Shown: positions 27,184 to 36,353, numbered from the stretch's first letter. The stretch: DNA of 64,000 bases from CAVPDE01 sp963702565 (GCA_963702565.1 CAVPDE010000029.1:1-64000), one strand, 5' to 3'. The notes: generated from the letters alone by a model not told the origin. Made by a program: numbers and translations.

Positions 27184-28926
27184 ATGACCAAACAAGTCGT
27201 TTACTCATCCAGCCCTGAAGATTTCTATTACATGGACGTGAATGTCCCATGCCAAGCTGCCTGCCCCGCCGCAACGAACATTCCAGCCTATATCCGGGCC
27301 CTCTTCGAAGGCCGATACGATGGGTCTTACGCCATCAACCACATGGCCAACCTGCTGCCCGGTGTCCTGGGCCGCATCTGTTCCCGTCCCTGCGAAGACA
27401 AGTGCCGCCATGGAGAGCCGGAACTGGGCCGGCCCGTGAACATCTGTCACATCAAGAGAGCGGCGGCGGACTTGAGAAGAAAAGGGCCGCCTCCGGAACC
27501 GGGCCCTTTCGCGTCGCTTGGCAAAAGGGTGGCTGTGGTGGGGGCAGGCCCTGCAGGGCTTGCAGCAGCCCATGACTTGGCTACGCTCGGAGTCGCCGTG
27601 ACACTCTACGAAGCTTTTGAAAAGGGAGGCGGAATGCTCCGGTACGGGATCCCGGAGTTCCGGCTGCCCAGAGAGGTCCTTGAAGAAGAAATCGATTATG
27701 TCGTACGCACAGGAGCTGTTCTCAAGACCGGGGTGAGGGTCGGAATCGATGTGGCAATAGAAAATCTCCTGAAGGAGCATGATGCGGTTCTCCTTGCGGC
27801 AGGATGTTACCGGTCGCTGCGGCTCGACCTGCCAGGTGAAGAGCTCGCGGGAGTCTATCCTGGCTTGGAATTCATGATGCAGGTCTGCGCAGGAAAGCCT
27901 CCCAGTGTCGGGAACAGGGTGCTCGTCATCGGCGCGGGGTTCACGGCTTTTGACTGTGCGCGGTCCGCCCTTCGGCTGGGTGCGCAAGACGTGACCATCT
28001 GCCTCAGACGAACGGAAGAGGATCTGGAGGTCACCAAAGACGAAGTGATCGAGACAAAGACAGAGGGCGTCAAGATCGCATCTCTCATGCTTTCCCGAAG
28101 AATCCTCGGGAAGGAACGCGTTGAAGGGGTGGAGTTTGTCAGGACACGGCCCGGCGAAAAAAGAGCGAAAGGCAAGGGCGAGGTTGCGGCCATCGAGGGA
28201 AGTGAATTTGTTCTCCCTGCAGACGCTGTCATCGTGGCCACGGGCCAACGGCCTGAGCCGCTTCGCCTGACGCTAGGAGACAACAAAGAAGAAGTCCTGA
28301 AGGCCGACCCGGATTCCTTTTCCTCTTCGATGAAGGGGCTCTACGTGGCCGGCGACTACCTCTCCGGGCCTTCAACCGTGATCCAGGCGGTCGGAATGGG
28401 GCGAAGGGCAGCAGAAAGGATCCTTCGAGACCTGACAGGCAAGGCGTTCCGGGACAAAGCAGTGCGCATGGAGGAAACGCAAATCACCGACCGCAAGCGC
28501 GCCTGGGATTATGTTCCAAGGCAGGAAATGCCTACGGTTCAGCCCGTACAGGAGCGTATCCGCACTCCGAGGAGCGAAGTGGAAACAGGCTTGTCTCCGG
28601 AGCAGGCGCAGGAGGAGTCGAAACGCTGCTACCTCTGCTATCTCCATTACGAAATTGACATCAGCCGCTGCATCTACTGCCGATACTGTATCGACGTCGC
28701 TCCCAGGGATTGCATCAAGCTGGTCAAAGAAGTGAAAACCAATGAAGCCGGCGCCATCACCGCTTTTACGGAAACAACCCGTTGGGCCGAGGTCAATGCG
28801 ATTATGATCGACAATTCCCGATGCATTCGATGCGGGGAGTGCATGCGGGTGTGCCCGGTGAACTGCATCTCAGTGACCAAGGTGGAACTCACAGAGCGAA
28901 TGGCGCAGGGAGGGGACCATGTCTGA
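27184..28926 (+). CDS. GltD-like NAD(P)/FAD oxidoreductase with ferredoxin domain
   Basis: This protein of about 580 residues resembles the small subunit of glutamate synthase. The N-terminal 4Fe-4S helical domain has CQAACPAATNIPAYI and CSRPCEDKCRHGE. FAD binding is VAVVGAGPAGLAAAHDL and NAD(P) binding is VLVIGAGFTAFDCARSA. The C-terminal tail has two ferredoxin-type sites: CIYCRYCIDVAPRDC, with an odd 7-residue gap before its last Cys, and the regular CIRCGECMRVCPVNC. ATG 27184 is chosen behind GAGGA; the open frame extends upstream into low-complexity sequence. It likely moves electrons between NAD(P)H and ferredoxin or the adjacent Kor enzyme. It overlaps the next gene by 8 bp. Confidence 0.82.
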   Translation: MTKQVVYSSSPEDFYYMDVNVPCQAACPAATNIPAYIRALFEGRYDGSYAINHMANLLPGVLGRICSRPCEDKCRHGEPELGRPVNICHIKRAAADLRRKGPPPEPGPFASLGKRVAVVGAGPAGLAAAHDLATLGVAVTLYEAFEKGGGMLRYGIPEFRLPREVLEEEIDYVVRTGAVLKTGVRVGIDVAIENLLKEHDAVLLAAGCYRSLRLDLPGEELAGVYPGLEFMMQVCAGKPPSVGNRVLVIGAGFTAFDCARSALRLGAQDVTICLRRTEEDLEVTKDEVIETKTEGVKIASLMLSRRILGKERVEGVEFVRTRPGEKRAKGKGEVAAIEGSEFVLPADAVIVATGQRPEPLRLTLGDNKEEVLKADPDSFSSSMKGLYVAGDYLSGPSTVIQAVGMGRRAAERILRDLTGKAFRDKAVRMEETQITDRKRAWDYVPRQEMPTVQPVQERIRTPRSEVETGLSPEQAQEESKRCYLCYLHYEIDISRCIYCRYCIDVAPRDCIKLVKEVKTNEAGAITAFTETTRWAEVNAIMIDNSRCIRCGECMRVCPVNCISVTKVELTERMAQGGDHV

Positions 28927-29935
28927 CGAGCATTTCATCGTGATCGGAAACGGTCCGGCAGGTCACCACGCCGCAGTGACCTTGCGGCTCGAGGCGCCGG
29001 GAGAGCGCATCACCCTGATCAGCAAGGACCCGCACGGGTGTTACCGGCCCCATCTCCTGCCCAAGTGGATCAGCGGCAACATCAAGGAAGAGGCCCTCTA
29101 TGTGTGTCCGGTGGAAGAGTACAGGAACATGGCCATAAAACTCCGGAACGGGCAGAAGGTGGTCGCCCTGAATCCCGGCAAAAGAGAACTCATTCTGGAT
29201 CACAAGGAAGTGCTCCGGTTCAGCGGCCTCGTCCTTGCTGTAGGCGGAAAACCGAGAATCCCTGAACCTCTTCTGAACTTCAGGGACGTTCTCTTCACCC
29301 TCAAAACGATGGAAGAGGCCAGAGTCTGGAGGGAGGAAGTTCCTCAGGTGGATTCGGTGCTCATGATGGGCGGAGACCTGACCTCGCTGGCCGTCACCAA
29401 GGCGCTCTTGAGCCTGGGCAAGAAGATTCACTTCATGGTGAATGAAGAGGCCTTCTGGCCGTTGCGGTGGAGTCAGTCGCTTTTCGAGGAGATGTCTCAC
29501 CGGCTCCGGCAAAAGGGGGTGGAAGTCCTGGCGGATCAGCGGATAAAAGGGATCACGCGAAAAGGGGATCGCGACTATGAGGTCCAGGTCGGCAACCAGA
29601 CGGTGCGCGTAGGCATGATCGGAGCCTTTTTCGGCCTCACCCCGGATGTGCGATTCCTGGCAGGCTCCGGACTTCGGCTGGATCGCGGCATCCTTGTGGA
29701 CGAATACCTGAACACGGGTTTCAATGGGGTTTATGCCACCGGCGATTGCGCCCAGATCTATCATCCTGAGCTGCGCGACTACTGGGTCTCCATCGGTCAT
29801 GACAATGCCCTCAACCTGGGCCGCACCGCCGCTCTGAATCTGGTGGGAAACACGGTGAAAGCGGAAACCGCGGGGAAATGCATCTATGAGGTTCAGGGCA
29901 TCAGGTTGAACACCTCGTGGTGGACGGAGTTTTGA
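28919..29935 (+). CDS. FAD/NAD-dependent oxidoreductase (pyridine nucleotide-disulfide type)
   Basis: A 338-residue flavoprotein of the NirB/rubredoxin-reductase-like group. FAD binding shows FIVIGNGPAGHHAAVTL at the start and GVYATGDCAQIYHPE near the end. The central NAD domain reads SVLMMGGDLTSLAVTKAL. It lacks a redox disulfide. The gene overlaps the GltD-like gene by 8 bp and ends 1 bp before the 2-oxoacid:ferredoxin oxidoreductase gene, so all three are probably one transcript and electron partners. Confidence 0.82.
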   Translation: MSDEHFIVIGNGPAGHHAAVTLRLEAPGERITLISKDPHGCYRPHLLPKWISGNIKEEALYVCPVEEYRNMAIKLRNGQKVVALNPGKRELILDHKEVLRFSGLVLAVGGKPRIPEPLLNFRDVLFTLKTMEEARVWREEVPQVDSVLMMGGDLTSLAVTKALLSLGKKIHFMVNEEAFWPLRWSQSLFEEMSHRLRQKGVEVLADQRIKGITRKGDRDYEVQVGNQTVRVGMIGAFFGLTPDVRFLAGSGLRLDRGILVDEYLNTGFNGVYATGDCAQIYHPELRDYWVSIGHDNALNLGRTAALNLVGNTVKAETAGKCIYEVQGIRLNTSWWTEF

Positions 29936-29936
29936 T

Positions 29937-31706
29937 ATGGCGAGAGTGGATTTGACCATTGAAATATGCGGGATGTCGGGGGATGGGACCATCGCTGCGG
30001 GAGGAATTCTGAACGAAGCCATGTCCAGAGCCGGCCTTTCCGTGCTTGCCTTTGATTCCTACCCGGCCGAGATTCGAGGGTTCGGCCGTTGCGTCACCCA
30101 TTCGCGAGTCGGCGATCAGGAAATGAGAGCTTTGAGCGACAAAACCCATGTCCTCATTTCCCTGGATGACAAGGAATCTCAGTCGCGGACCCCGTTTCTT
30201 GCAAAGGAGGCGGTGGTGCTCTTCGACAGCAAGCCCCCGTCCTATGTGGAGGAGGGAACCTCCATTGCGGCTCATGTCGAACCTGATGCACGCCTGTTCG
30301 GTATGCCTTTATCCGACCTGGCTGCAGCGGCATCCGGAAGCACGAGGGGCAGAAACCTGGCAGCGCTCGGAGGCTTTGCGGCGATCTTCGGTGTTCCTCC
30401 CAGACCTTTCCAGGATGTGATCACGAAGAAATTCAAGGGAAAAGGTGAAAAGGTCCTCGACGCCAATCTGAAGAGCTTCGACGCCGGATACCGTTACGCC
30501 TCAGAGACCTTCAAGGAAAGGGAACGGCCGGCTCTCACCTTGCCGGAGCCGGAGAAGGAGGAAAAGATCCTCATTTCCGGAAATGAAGCGGTGGCCCGCG
30601 GGGCACTCGATGCCGGCCTCAAACTCTACTTCGGGTATCCCATCACCCCGGCGACACCGATCATGGAATACTTGGCTAGGACATTGCCGGAGCGGGGAGG
30701 AAAAGTGATGCAGATGGAAGATGAAATCGCTTCCATCGGCGCAGTGCTGGGGAGCTTCTTCGCGGGAAAGAGGGCGATGACAGCCACGTCGGGCCCGGGG
30801 TTTGCCCTGATGACCGAGCTCATCACTCACGGGGTCATGTCGGAAATCCCCGCCGTGATCATCAATGCCCAAAGGGGGGGGCCTGCCACAGGGCTGCCGA
30901 GCAAAACCGAGCAGTCTGATTTGCAGGCCGCGGTTTTCGGCGGGCCCGGGGATTCTAGCCGGATCGTCATCGCGCCCACCAATGTGAAGGAGTGCTATGA
31001 ATTCACCCTGATGAGCTTTCAGCTGGCTGAGCGATACCAGACGCCGGTCATCGTGCTCACGGACTTTTTTCTCAATAACCGTGTGGAGAAGGTTAAAACC
31101 CTTGGGGTATCGGAGGCACAGCGAGCAGACTGGAACCTCTATCCCGACGAATCAAGCAGGGGCCGATACGAGCGTTACAGAATCACGGAATCCGGAATTT
31201 CGCCCAGGGCCATCCCGGGGACAGAGGGGTTTCTTTTCGACGCTACGGGACTGGAGCACACGGAAAAGGGAAGACCCGATTACTCCTCCGAGATCCATTC
31301 GAAGATGACGGAGAAGCGGCATCGAAAGATTCAAGGCGCTTTAAAGGATCTGCCGGAGCCGCTGGAATTCTCCTCCGGTAAAACCATGGATGTGGGAGTC
31401 ATCGCCTGGGGATCGACCTTCGGCTCAGCCCTTGAGGCAGTGTTGACAGCGCAACAGGAAGGCATGAAAGTTGGGGCGTTAAAGGTAACAAGCCTTTTTC
31501 CCTATCACGCCGAAGCCATCCGAGCTTTCATGAAAAAGTGCAAAGCGATCCTGATCCCTGAGCTCAACTTCGAAGGCCAACTGGCCAATCTGATCGGGCA
31601 TCTGTGCGGAAAAGATGTAGTCAGGCTGAACCGGGCAACGGGGATGCCGATGCCATCGAGCCTGATACTTGAAAAGATAGAATCACTGGTGGAGTCAAAA
31701 GGATAG
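29937..31706 (+). CDS. korA: 2-oxoacid:ferredoxin oxidoreductase, fused gamma-alpha subunit
   Basis: This 589-residue protein joins a gamma domain (residues 1-190, CGMSGDGTIAAGGILNEA) to an alpha domain (about 210-589, GYPITPATPIMEYL, MEDEIASIGAVLGSFFAGKRAMTATSGPG). This is the 2-oxoglutarate:ferredoxin oxidoreductase type of arrangement. It converts a 2-oxoacid plus CoA to acyl-CoA, CO2 and reduced ferredoxin. The adjacent TCA genes make 2-oxoglutarate the likely substrate. The beta subunit follows after a repeat-rich gap of 165 bp. Confidence 0.87.
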   Translation: MARVDLTIEICGMSGDGTIAAGGILNEAMSRAGLSVLAFDSYPAEIRGFGRCVTHSRVGDQEMRALSDKTHVLISLDDKESQSRTPFLAKEAVVLFDSKPPSYVEEGTSIAAHVEPDARLFGMPLSDLAAAASGSTRGRNLAALGGFAAIFGVPPRPFQDVITKKFKGKGEKVLDANLKSFDAGYRYASETFKERERPALTLPEPEKEEKILISGNEAVARGALDAGLKLYFGYPITPATPIMEYLARTLPERGGKVMQMEDEIASIGAVLGSFFAGKRAMTATSGPGFALMTELITHGVMSEIPAVIINAQRGGPATGLPSKTEQSDLQAAVFGGPGDSSRIVIAPTNVKECYEFTLMSFQLAERYQTPVIVLTDFFLNNRVEKVKTLGVSEAQRADWNLYPDESSRGRYERYRITESGISPRAIPGTEGFLFDATGLEHTEKGRPDYSSEIHSKMTEKRHRKIQGALKDLPEPLEFSSGKTMDVGVIAWGSTFGSALEAVLTAQQEGMKVGALKVTSLFPYHAEAIRAFMKKCKAILIPELNFEGQLANLIGHLCGKDVVRLNRATGMPMPSSLILEKIESLVESKG

Positions 31707-31724
31707 AGATGCAAGTAGCGTGAT

Positions 31725-31807
31725 GCAGGTAGCAGGTTGCAGGTCGATAAAACCCAAAGACTGATTCTGATGCTTTTTCAACAAGCAACAAGCGACCTGC
31801 AACGTGC
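31725..31807. repeat. Inverted short-repeat arrays between korA and korB
   Basis: The left arm has three 7-nt units (GCAGGTA, GCAGGTT, GCAGGTC) at 31725-31745. The right arm CGACCTGCAACGTGC at 31793-31807 is its reverse complement with one mismatch. CAACAAGCAACAAGC precedes the right arm. The gap contains no gene. Confidence 0.65.
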
Positions 31808-31871
31808 GGCCCGCATGAAGATAGGTACTATGAAATCAAGAGTTGTTCATGGATTGTTGCAAGGGTGAAAT

Positions 31872-32672
31872 ATGAAGACATCCGGTAAAGTGCTTGCCGA
31901 GCAGGTCAAGAAGATCGAAGAATCAAAGGTGTTTTCGATTCGGTCTCCGAACCTGCCGACCTGGTGTCCCGGTTGCGGATACTTCGGGATTCACCAGGGT
32001 TTGAACAATGCCATTCAGCGGCTGGAACTCCCTCATCACAAGATCGTCGTTGTCTCAGGAATAGGATGCGCAGGACGCTATCCGTTTTTTACAGACACCT
32101 ACGGCCTTCACACGGTTCACGGACGGACCCTTCCCGTATCAACAGGAGTGAAACTCGCGAATCCCGAACTCACCGTATTTGCCGTCGGAGGCGACGGCGA
32201 CGGTCTGGGGATCGGAGGAGGGCATCTGCCTCACATGGCGAGAAGGAATGTCGATGTCAAGTACCTTCTCTTTGACAACTCGATCTACGGCCTCACGAAG
32301 GGCCAGCCTTCTCCCAGTTCCCCTGTCGGCTTCAAAACAAAAGTTTCGCCCCAGGGCAGCCAGGACGCTCCACTGAATGCAACGCTCCTTGCGCTCTCCT
32401 ACGGGGCTTCTTTTGTCGCAAGGCTTTTTGCAGGAGACCCGGAGGGGATTACAAACGCCCTGATCCAAGGCATCCGTCATAAGGGGTTTTCCTTTTTTCA
32501 TGTGTACACCTCCTGCGTGACTTTTGACAAGGAGTACAAGACGTGGGACCATCTCAGGCAGTGGGTTCATCCTCTCCCTGCAAAGCACGATCCCGCGGAT
32601 CGCAAGCAGGCGATCAACGAGGCCCTGGAGGATCAGTTCAGTTTGGGAGTTTTGTATGAACGACAGGAATGA
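31872..32672 (+). CDS. korB: 2-oxoacid:ferredoxin oxidoreductase beta subunit
   Basis: The beta subunit of 266 residues binds thiamine diphosphate and a 4Fe-4S cluster. Cluster cysteines begin in WCPGCGYFGI, with others in GIGCAGR and YTSCVTF. The TPP motif is GGDGDGLGIGGGH followed by DNSIYGLTKGQPSPSSP. This matches the KorB type rather than the longer PorB. It pairs with the fused gamma-alpha protein upstream. Confidence 0.88.
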   Translation: MKTSGKVLAEQVKKIEESKVFSIRSPNLPTWCPGCGYFGIHQGLNNAIQRLELPHHKIVVVSGIGCAGRYPFFTDTYGLHTVHGRTLPVSTGVKLANPELTVFAVGGDGDGLGIGGGHLPHMARRNVDVKYLLFDNSIYGLTKGQPSPSSPVGFKTKVSPQGSQDAPLNATLLALSYGASFVARLFAGDPEGITNALIQGIRHKGFSFFHVYTSCVTFDKEYKTWDHLRQWVHPLPAKHDPADRKQAINEALEDQFSLGVLYERQE

Positions 32673-32726
32673 TGGAATAATGGATCAAATAAGAAAACAG
32701 AATACAGTATCCATAATGTAGAAGAA

Positions 32727-32833
32727 ACCCCTTATCACGAAAACACGAAAGTACGAAAGCACGAAAGAAGAAGGGGTTATATAGAAAACCAGGCCCTTTT
32801 TCGTGTTTTCCAAATTTCGTGCTTTAGTGGTTG
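32727..32833. repeat. Inverted short-repeat arrays upstream of aconitase
   Basis: Four 8-nt units (CACGAAAA, CACGAAAG, TACGAAAG, CACGAAAG) stand at 32736-32767. They are framed by the pair ACCCCTT/AAGGGGT. A facing array with TTTCGTGTTTTC and TTTCGTGCTTT lies at 32797-32826. The block fills most of the 225-bp korB-aconitase gap. Confidence 0.68.
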
Positions 32834-32897
32834 GGTTTTGTCTTAGAAACTTAGCCCGTACTTCTGAAATCCATGTAGAAAGGATCAAATACAACCA

Positions 32898-34838
32898 ATG
32901 GCGAAGAATCTAACTCACCAAATCCTTGAAGCCCATCTTGTTGAAGGGAAACTCATTCCCGGTGAAGAAATTGGAATCAAGATTGACCACACGCTTCTTC
33001 AAGATGCCACAGGCACGGTGGCCATGCTGGAGTTCGAGTCACTGGGAATTGACTCGGTGAAAGTTGAAGTCGCGGCCCAGTACGTGGACCACAACCTTCT
33101 GCAAACCGATAACAAGAATGCCGATGACCACCGCTATCTTCAAACCGCGTGTGCGCGATATGGAATCCATTTCAGCCCGGCAGGGAACGGCATTTCACAC
33201 CAGGTTCACATGGAGCGTTTCGGGGTTCCCGGGAAAATCATCCTCGGGTCGGACAGCCACACGCCGGGGGCGGCGGGGGTGTCCATGCTGGGCATCGGAG
33301 CCGGAGGACTGGACGTGGCGCTGGCCATGGCCGGCCGGCCTTATTATCTCCCCTGCCCGAAAGTCCTGGGAGTGAAGCTTACCGGAACTCTGCCGGATTG
33401 GGTGAGCGCCAAAGACGTGATCCTGGAGATGCTGCGCCGCTATGATGTGAAGGGGTGCGTCGGCAAAATCGTTGAATACTATGGGCCGGGGGTCAGGAGC
33501 TTGTCTGCGACAGACCGGGAAACCATCGGCAACATGGGAACCGAGCTCGGAGCCACAGGCACCGTTTTCCCCTCCGATGAAAACACCCGTGCCTATCTGG
33601 AAGCCCAGGGCAGAGGGGAGGTGTACCGGGAACTTCGTGCGGACGAAGGCGCTCCCTATGACGAACATGCGGAAATCGATCTCTCCTCTCTCGAGCCGCT
33701 GATCGCCTGTCCATCTTCTCCCGGCAATGTAGTCCCTGTGAGGGAGGTGGCCGGCATCAAAGCAGACCAGGTGATCATCGGAAGCAGTGTGAACTCCTCC
33801 TTCCGTGACCTCATGGTGGTCGCCAAGATCTTGGAGGGCAGGCATCGTCATCCGGACACCTCCCTGCACATCAATCCGGGAAGCAACCAGGTCCTTGAAA
33901 ATGTTGCGCATGAAGGGGGCCTTGCCTTGCTGCTTCGTGCCGGCGCGCGCATCCACCAGTCCGGCTGCCTGGGATGCATCGGCATGGGCCAGGCGCCCGG
34001 CACAGGGCAGGTGAGCCTCCGCACTTTTCCGCGAAATTTTCCGGGCCGCTCCGGCACCAAGGATGACCGCGTCTATCTCTGCTCTCCGGAGACAGGAGCC
34101 GCGGCGGCTCTTAAGGGGGTGATCACAGATCCCAGGGACCTGGGCAAAGAGATGAGCTATCCGAGAATCACAGATCCCAAGAAATATCTCGTGGACAAGG
34201 AGTCCATCATTTCGCCCTCAGAGGAACTTCGCAAAACCGAAGTCGTGAGAGGCCCCAACATCAAGCCGTTGCCGAAGATGGATCCGCTTCCTGACACGCT
34301 GGAGGGGGATGTCGTGATCAAGGTAGGCGACAACATCTCTACGGACACGATCATGCCGGCGGGGAGCAAGGTGCTCCCTCTTCGATCCAACATCGAGGCG
34401 ATCAGTGAGTTCGTTTTTTACCAGATTGATCCCAAGTTTTATGAAGCGAGCAAGGAGGCAGGCAGCGTCGTTGTCGTGGGAGGTGAAAACTACGGCCAGG
34501 GTTCGAGCCGGGAGCATGCGGCCCTGGCGCCACGCTATCTGGGAGTCCGCGTGAAAATCGCCAAGAGCTTTGCAAGAATTCACAAGGCCAACCTGTGCAA
34601 CTTCGGGATCCTGCCCCTGGTTCTCAAAGACCCCAAAGACTATGATCGTTTCAGCAGAGGGTCTCGCGTCGTCCTCCCCGGGGTACGAGCGCTGATTGCG
34701 AAGGGGGAAAAGGAAATCCCTGTGGAGGTGAATGGCCATCGAGTGATCACGATCCTCGATGTCTCTGAAAGACAGCGCAAACACCTGCTGGCCGGAGGGA
34801 CGCTGAATGATGTGAAGCAGGAGTTAAGAAGAAACTAA
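32898..34838 (+). CDS. acnA: Aconitate hydratase
   Basis: This 646-residue protein isomerises citrate and isocitrate with a 4Fe-4S cluster. Order of parts: large iron-sulfur region (GSDSHTPGAAGVSMLGIGAGGLD), then the C-terminal swivel domain (NISTDTIMPAG, GENYGQGSSREHAALAPRYLG). Two cluster cysteines appear in GCLGCIGMGQAP. The third, usually in GSCTN, is replaced: the sequence reads IIGSSVNSSF. Length and order match the shorter bacterial aconitase subfamily rather than the 890-residue AcnA. It lies between korB and the citrate synthase gene, each gap holding a short-repeat array. Confidence 0.88.
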   Translation: MAKNLTHQILEAHLVEGKLIPGEEIGIKIDHTLLQDATGTVAMLEFESLGIDSVKVEVAAQYVDHNLLQTDNKNADDHRYLQTACARYGIHFSPAGNGISHQVHMERFGVPGKIILGSDSHTPGAAGVSMLGIGAGGLDVALAMAGRPYYLPCPKVLGVKLTGTLPDWVSAKDVILEMLRRYDVKGCVGKIVEYYGPGVRSLSATDRETIGNMGTELGATGTVFPSDENTRAYLEAQGRGEVYRELRADEGAPYDEHAEIDLSSLEPLIACPSSPGNVVPVREVAGIKADQVIIGSSVNSSFRDLMVVAKILEGRHRHPDTSLHINPGSNQVLENVAHEGGLALLLRAGARIHQSGCLGCIGMGQAPGTGQVSLRTFPRNFPGRSGTKDDRVYLCSPETGAAAALKGVITDPRDLGKEMSYPRITDPKKYLVDKESIISPSEELRKTEVVRGPNIKPLPKMDPLPDTLEGDVVIKVGDNISTDTIMPAGSKVLPLRSNIEAISEFVFYQIDPKFYEASKEAGSVVVVGGENYGQGSSREHAALAPRYLGVRVKIAKSFARIHKANLCNFGILPLVLKDPKDYDRFSRGSRVVLPGVRALIAKGEKEIPVEVNGHRVITILDVSERQRKHLLAGGTLNDVKQELRRN

Positions 34839-34845
34839 AATACAA

Positions 34846-34951
34846 CTGGAGTATTGGAGTAGTGGAGTAGTGGTAAGAACTGAAAAAAACCCGGTGTACC
34901 GCTCTCGGTTTTAACGCAATACTCCAACACTCCATTACTCCATCACTCCAG
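34846..34951. repeat. Inverted short-repeat arrays between aconitase and citrate synthase
   Basis: The left arm has three to four 8-nt units of TGGAGTAG/T at 34847-34873. The right arm at 34917-34951 carries about four facing units (ATACTCCA, ACACTCCA, TTACTCCA, TCACTCCA). A related pair, TGGAGTGA-TGGAGTGC, occurs just before nqrF at 25613. No gene is present. Confidence 0.7.
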
Positions 34952-34969
34952 TCCTTCAAGGAGGTCACC

Positions 34970-36151
34970 ATGGCCCAAGTGGTTAGCGTGAAAAACACGG
35001 GATTGCGGGGAATCACGGTTGCCGATACCAAGATCAGCTTCATTGATGCTGAAAAGGGTGTCCTGATCTATCGGGGCTATCGGATCGAAGAGCTCGCTGA
35101 ACGGTCAACCTTTATGGAGGTCGCTTACCTGCTCCTGAACGGGTCCCTGGCCGGCCCGGAAGAGCTCAATAAGTTCGAGAAAGCTGTGACAGGCGCAAGA
35201 GAGGTTCCAACCTATGTGTACTCGTGCATGAAGCACTGGCCCAAAGGAGCAAAGCCCATGGATGTCCTCCAGGCTTGTGTCCCTGTGCTCGCCATGGCGG
35301 ACCCGGAACTTGCAGAAGAGAGCAGGGAGGCCAATGTCCGGATGGCGATCCGGCTGATCGCTCGAGTGCCGGTGGTGGTCGCGGCGTGGCATCGGATCCG
35401 AAACGGGTTGGAGCCCCTCGCTTCAGACCCGACCCTTTCTCACACGGCAAATTTCCTGTGGTCGCTCCACGGGAAAAGACCGGATGCGGAAACGGCCAGA
35501 GACCTGGATGTATGTCTCATTCTTCACGCGGACCACACGTTCAACGCTTCGACCTTTGCGTGCCGGGAGGTGGTCTCCACCCGGGCTCACATGTATGCTG
35601 GGATCGGGGCGGGGATCGGAGCTTTATCAGGAAGCCTGCACGGGGGCGCCAATGCCGAGGTGATGAAGATGCTCCTGGAACTGGAATCCGAGAAGGACAT
35701 CCCGGGATGGGTGAAGGCCAGGCTGGACAAAGGAGACAGGATCATGGGCATGGGCCACGCGGTCTACAAGACCATGGACCCCAGGGCAAGATTCCTCAAG
35801 GACATGGCGTTTCGGATAGGCAAAAAGACCGGGCAGAGCCGGTGGCACGATCTCTCCACGCAAATTGAAACAGCCGGGCTGGAAGAGTTCAAGAAGAGAG
35901 GGAAGACGGAGATTCAGCCCAACGTGGATTTCTTCAGCGCGCCTGTCTACCACATGATGGGCATTCCCAGGGACTTGATGACTCCGATTTTTGCGATCTC
36001 CAGAACGGCAGGGTGGTGCAGCCACATCATTGAGGAGAAATTTGCCGAGGCCCAGGAAAAGCCGGCTCTTTACAGGCCGCAGGCGGAGTACGTGGGGCAG
36101 TACTGCGGGCTCATGGGGTGTGAGTACTCTGCTCCTGAAGAAAGGAAGTGA
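34970..36151 (+). CDS. gltA: Citrate synthase
   Basis: This 393-residue enzyme condenses oxaloacetate and acetyl-CoA. Catalytic residues are visible: His in GSLHGGANAEVM, His in MGMGHAVYK and Asp in NVDFFSAPVY. LHADHTFNAS is also typical. The size and sequence fit the dimeric Gram-positive/archaeal type rather than the hexameric E. coli type. CAAGGAGGTCACC precedes the start. In strict anaerobes it could run forwards in acetate oxidation; direction cannot be told here. Confidence 0.9.
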   Translation: MAQVVSVKNTGLRGITVADTKISFIDAEKGVLIYRGYRIEELAERSTFMEVAYLLLNGSLAGPEELNKFEKAVTGAREVPTYVYSCMKHWPKGAKPMDVLQACVPVLAMADPELAEESREANVRMAIRLIARVPVVVAAWHRIRNGLEPLASDPTLSHTANFLWSLHGKRPDAETARDLDVCLILHADHTFNASTFACREVVSTRAHMYAGIGAGIGALSGSLHGGANAEVMKMLLELESEKDIPGWVKARLDKGDRIMGMGHAVYKTMDPRARFLKDMAFRIGKKTGQSRWHDLSTQIETAGLEEFKKRGKTEIQPNVDFFSAPVYHMMGIPRDLMTPIFAISRTAGWCSHIIEEKFAEAQEKPALYRPQAEYVGQYCGLMGCEYSAPEERK

Positions 36152-36167
36152 CTCACCGAAACTCACT

Positions 36168-36275
36168 TCCCCTCCCCCGGTGGGAGGGGACATAGGGGAG
36201 GGGGAAATACGGAGAGTGATAAGTATTGGCAACCTTTACCACCCCCACCCTTGCCCTCCCCCATCAAGGGGGAGG
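36168..36275. terminator. Pair of C-rich/G-rich hairpins after citrate synthase
   Basis: The first hairpin pairs TCCCCTCCC at 36168-36176 with GGGAGGGGA at 36182-36190. The second pairs CCTCCCCC at 36255-36262 with GGGGGAGG at 36268-36275. G-rich and C-rich words in between could cross-pair. They lie in the 200-bp gap before fumarase and may end the citrate synthase transcript. Confidence 0.55.
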
Positions 36276-36353
36276 AATTCTTGCGTTGCCGCACTGCCTC
36301 TATGGACAGAGTTTTTATGTGGAGCTAAAGCCTCGCATTGAAAGGATCTTCCC

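Noticed and set aside
9570..34951. CRISPR array
   Set aside because: The short repeats are 7-9 nt with no spacers of constant length, and no cas gene is present.
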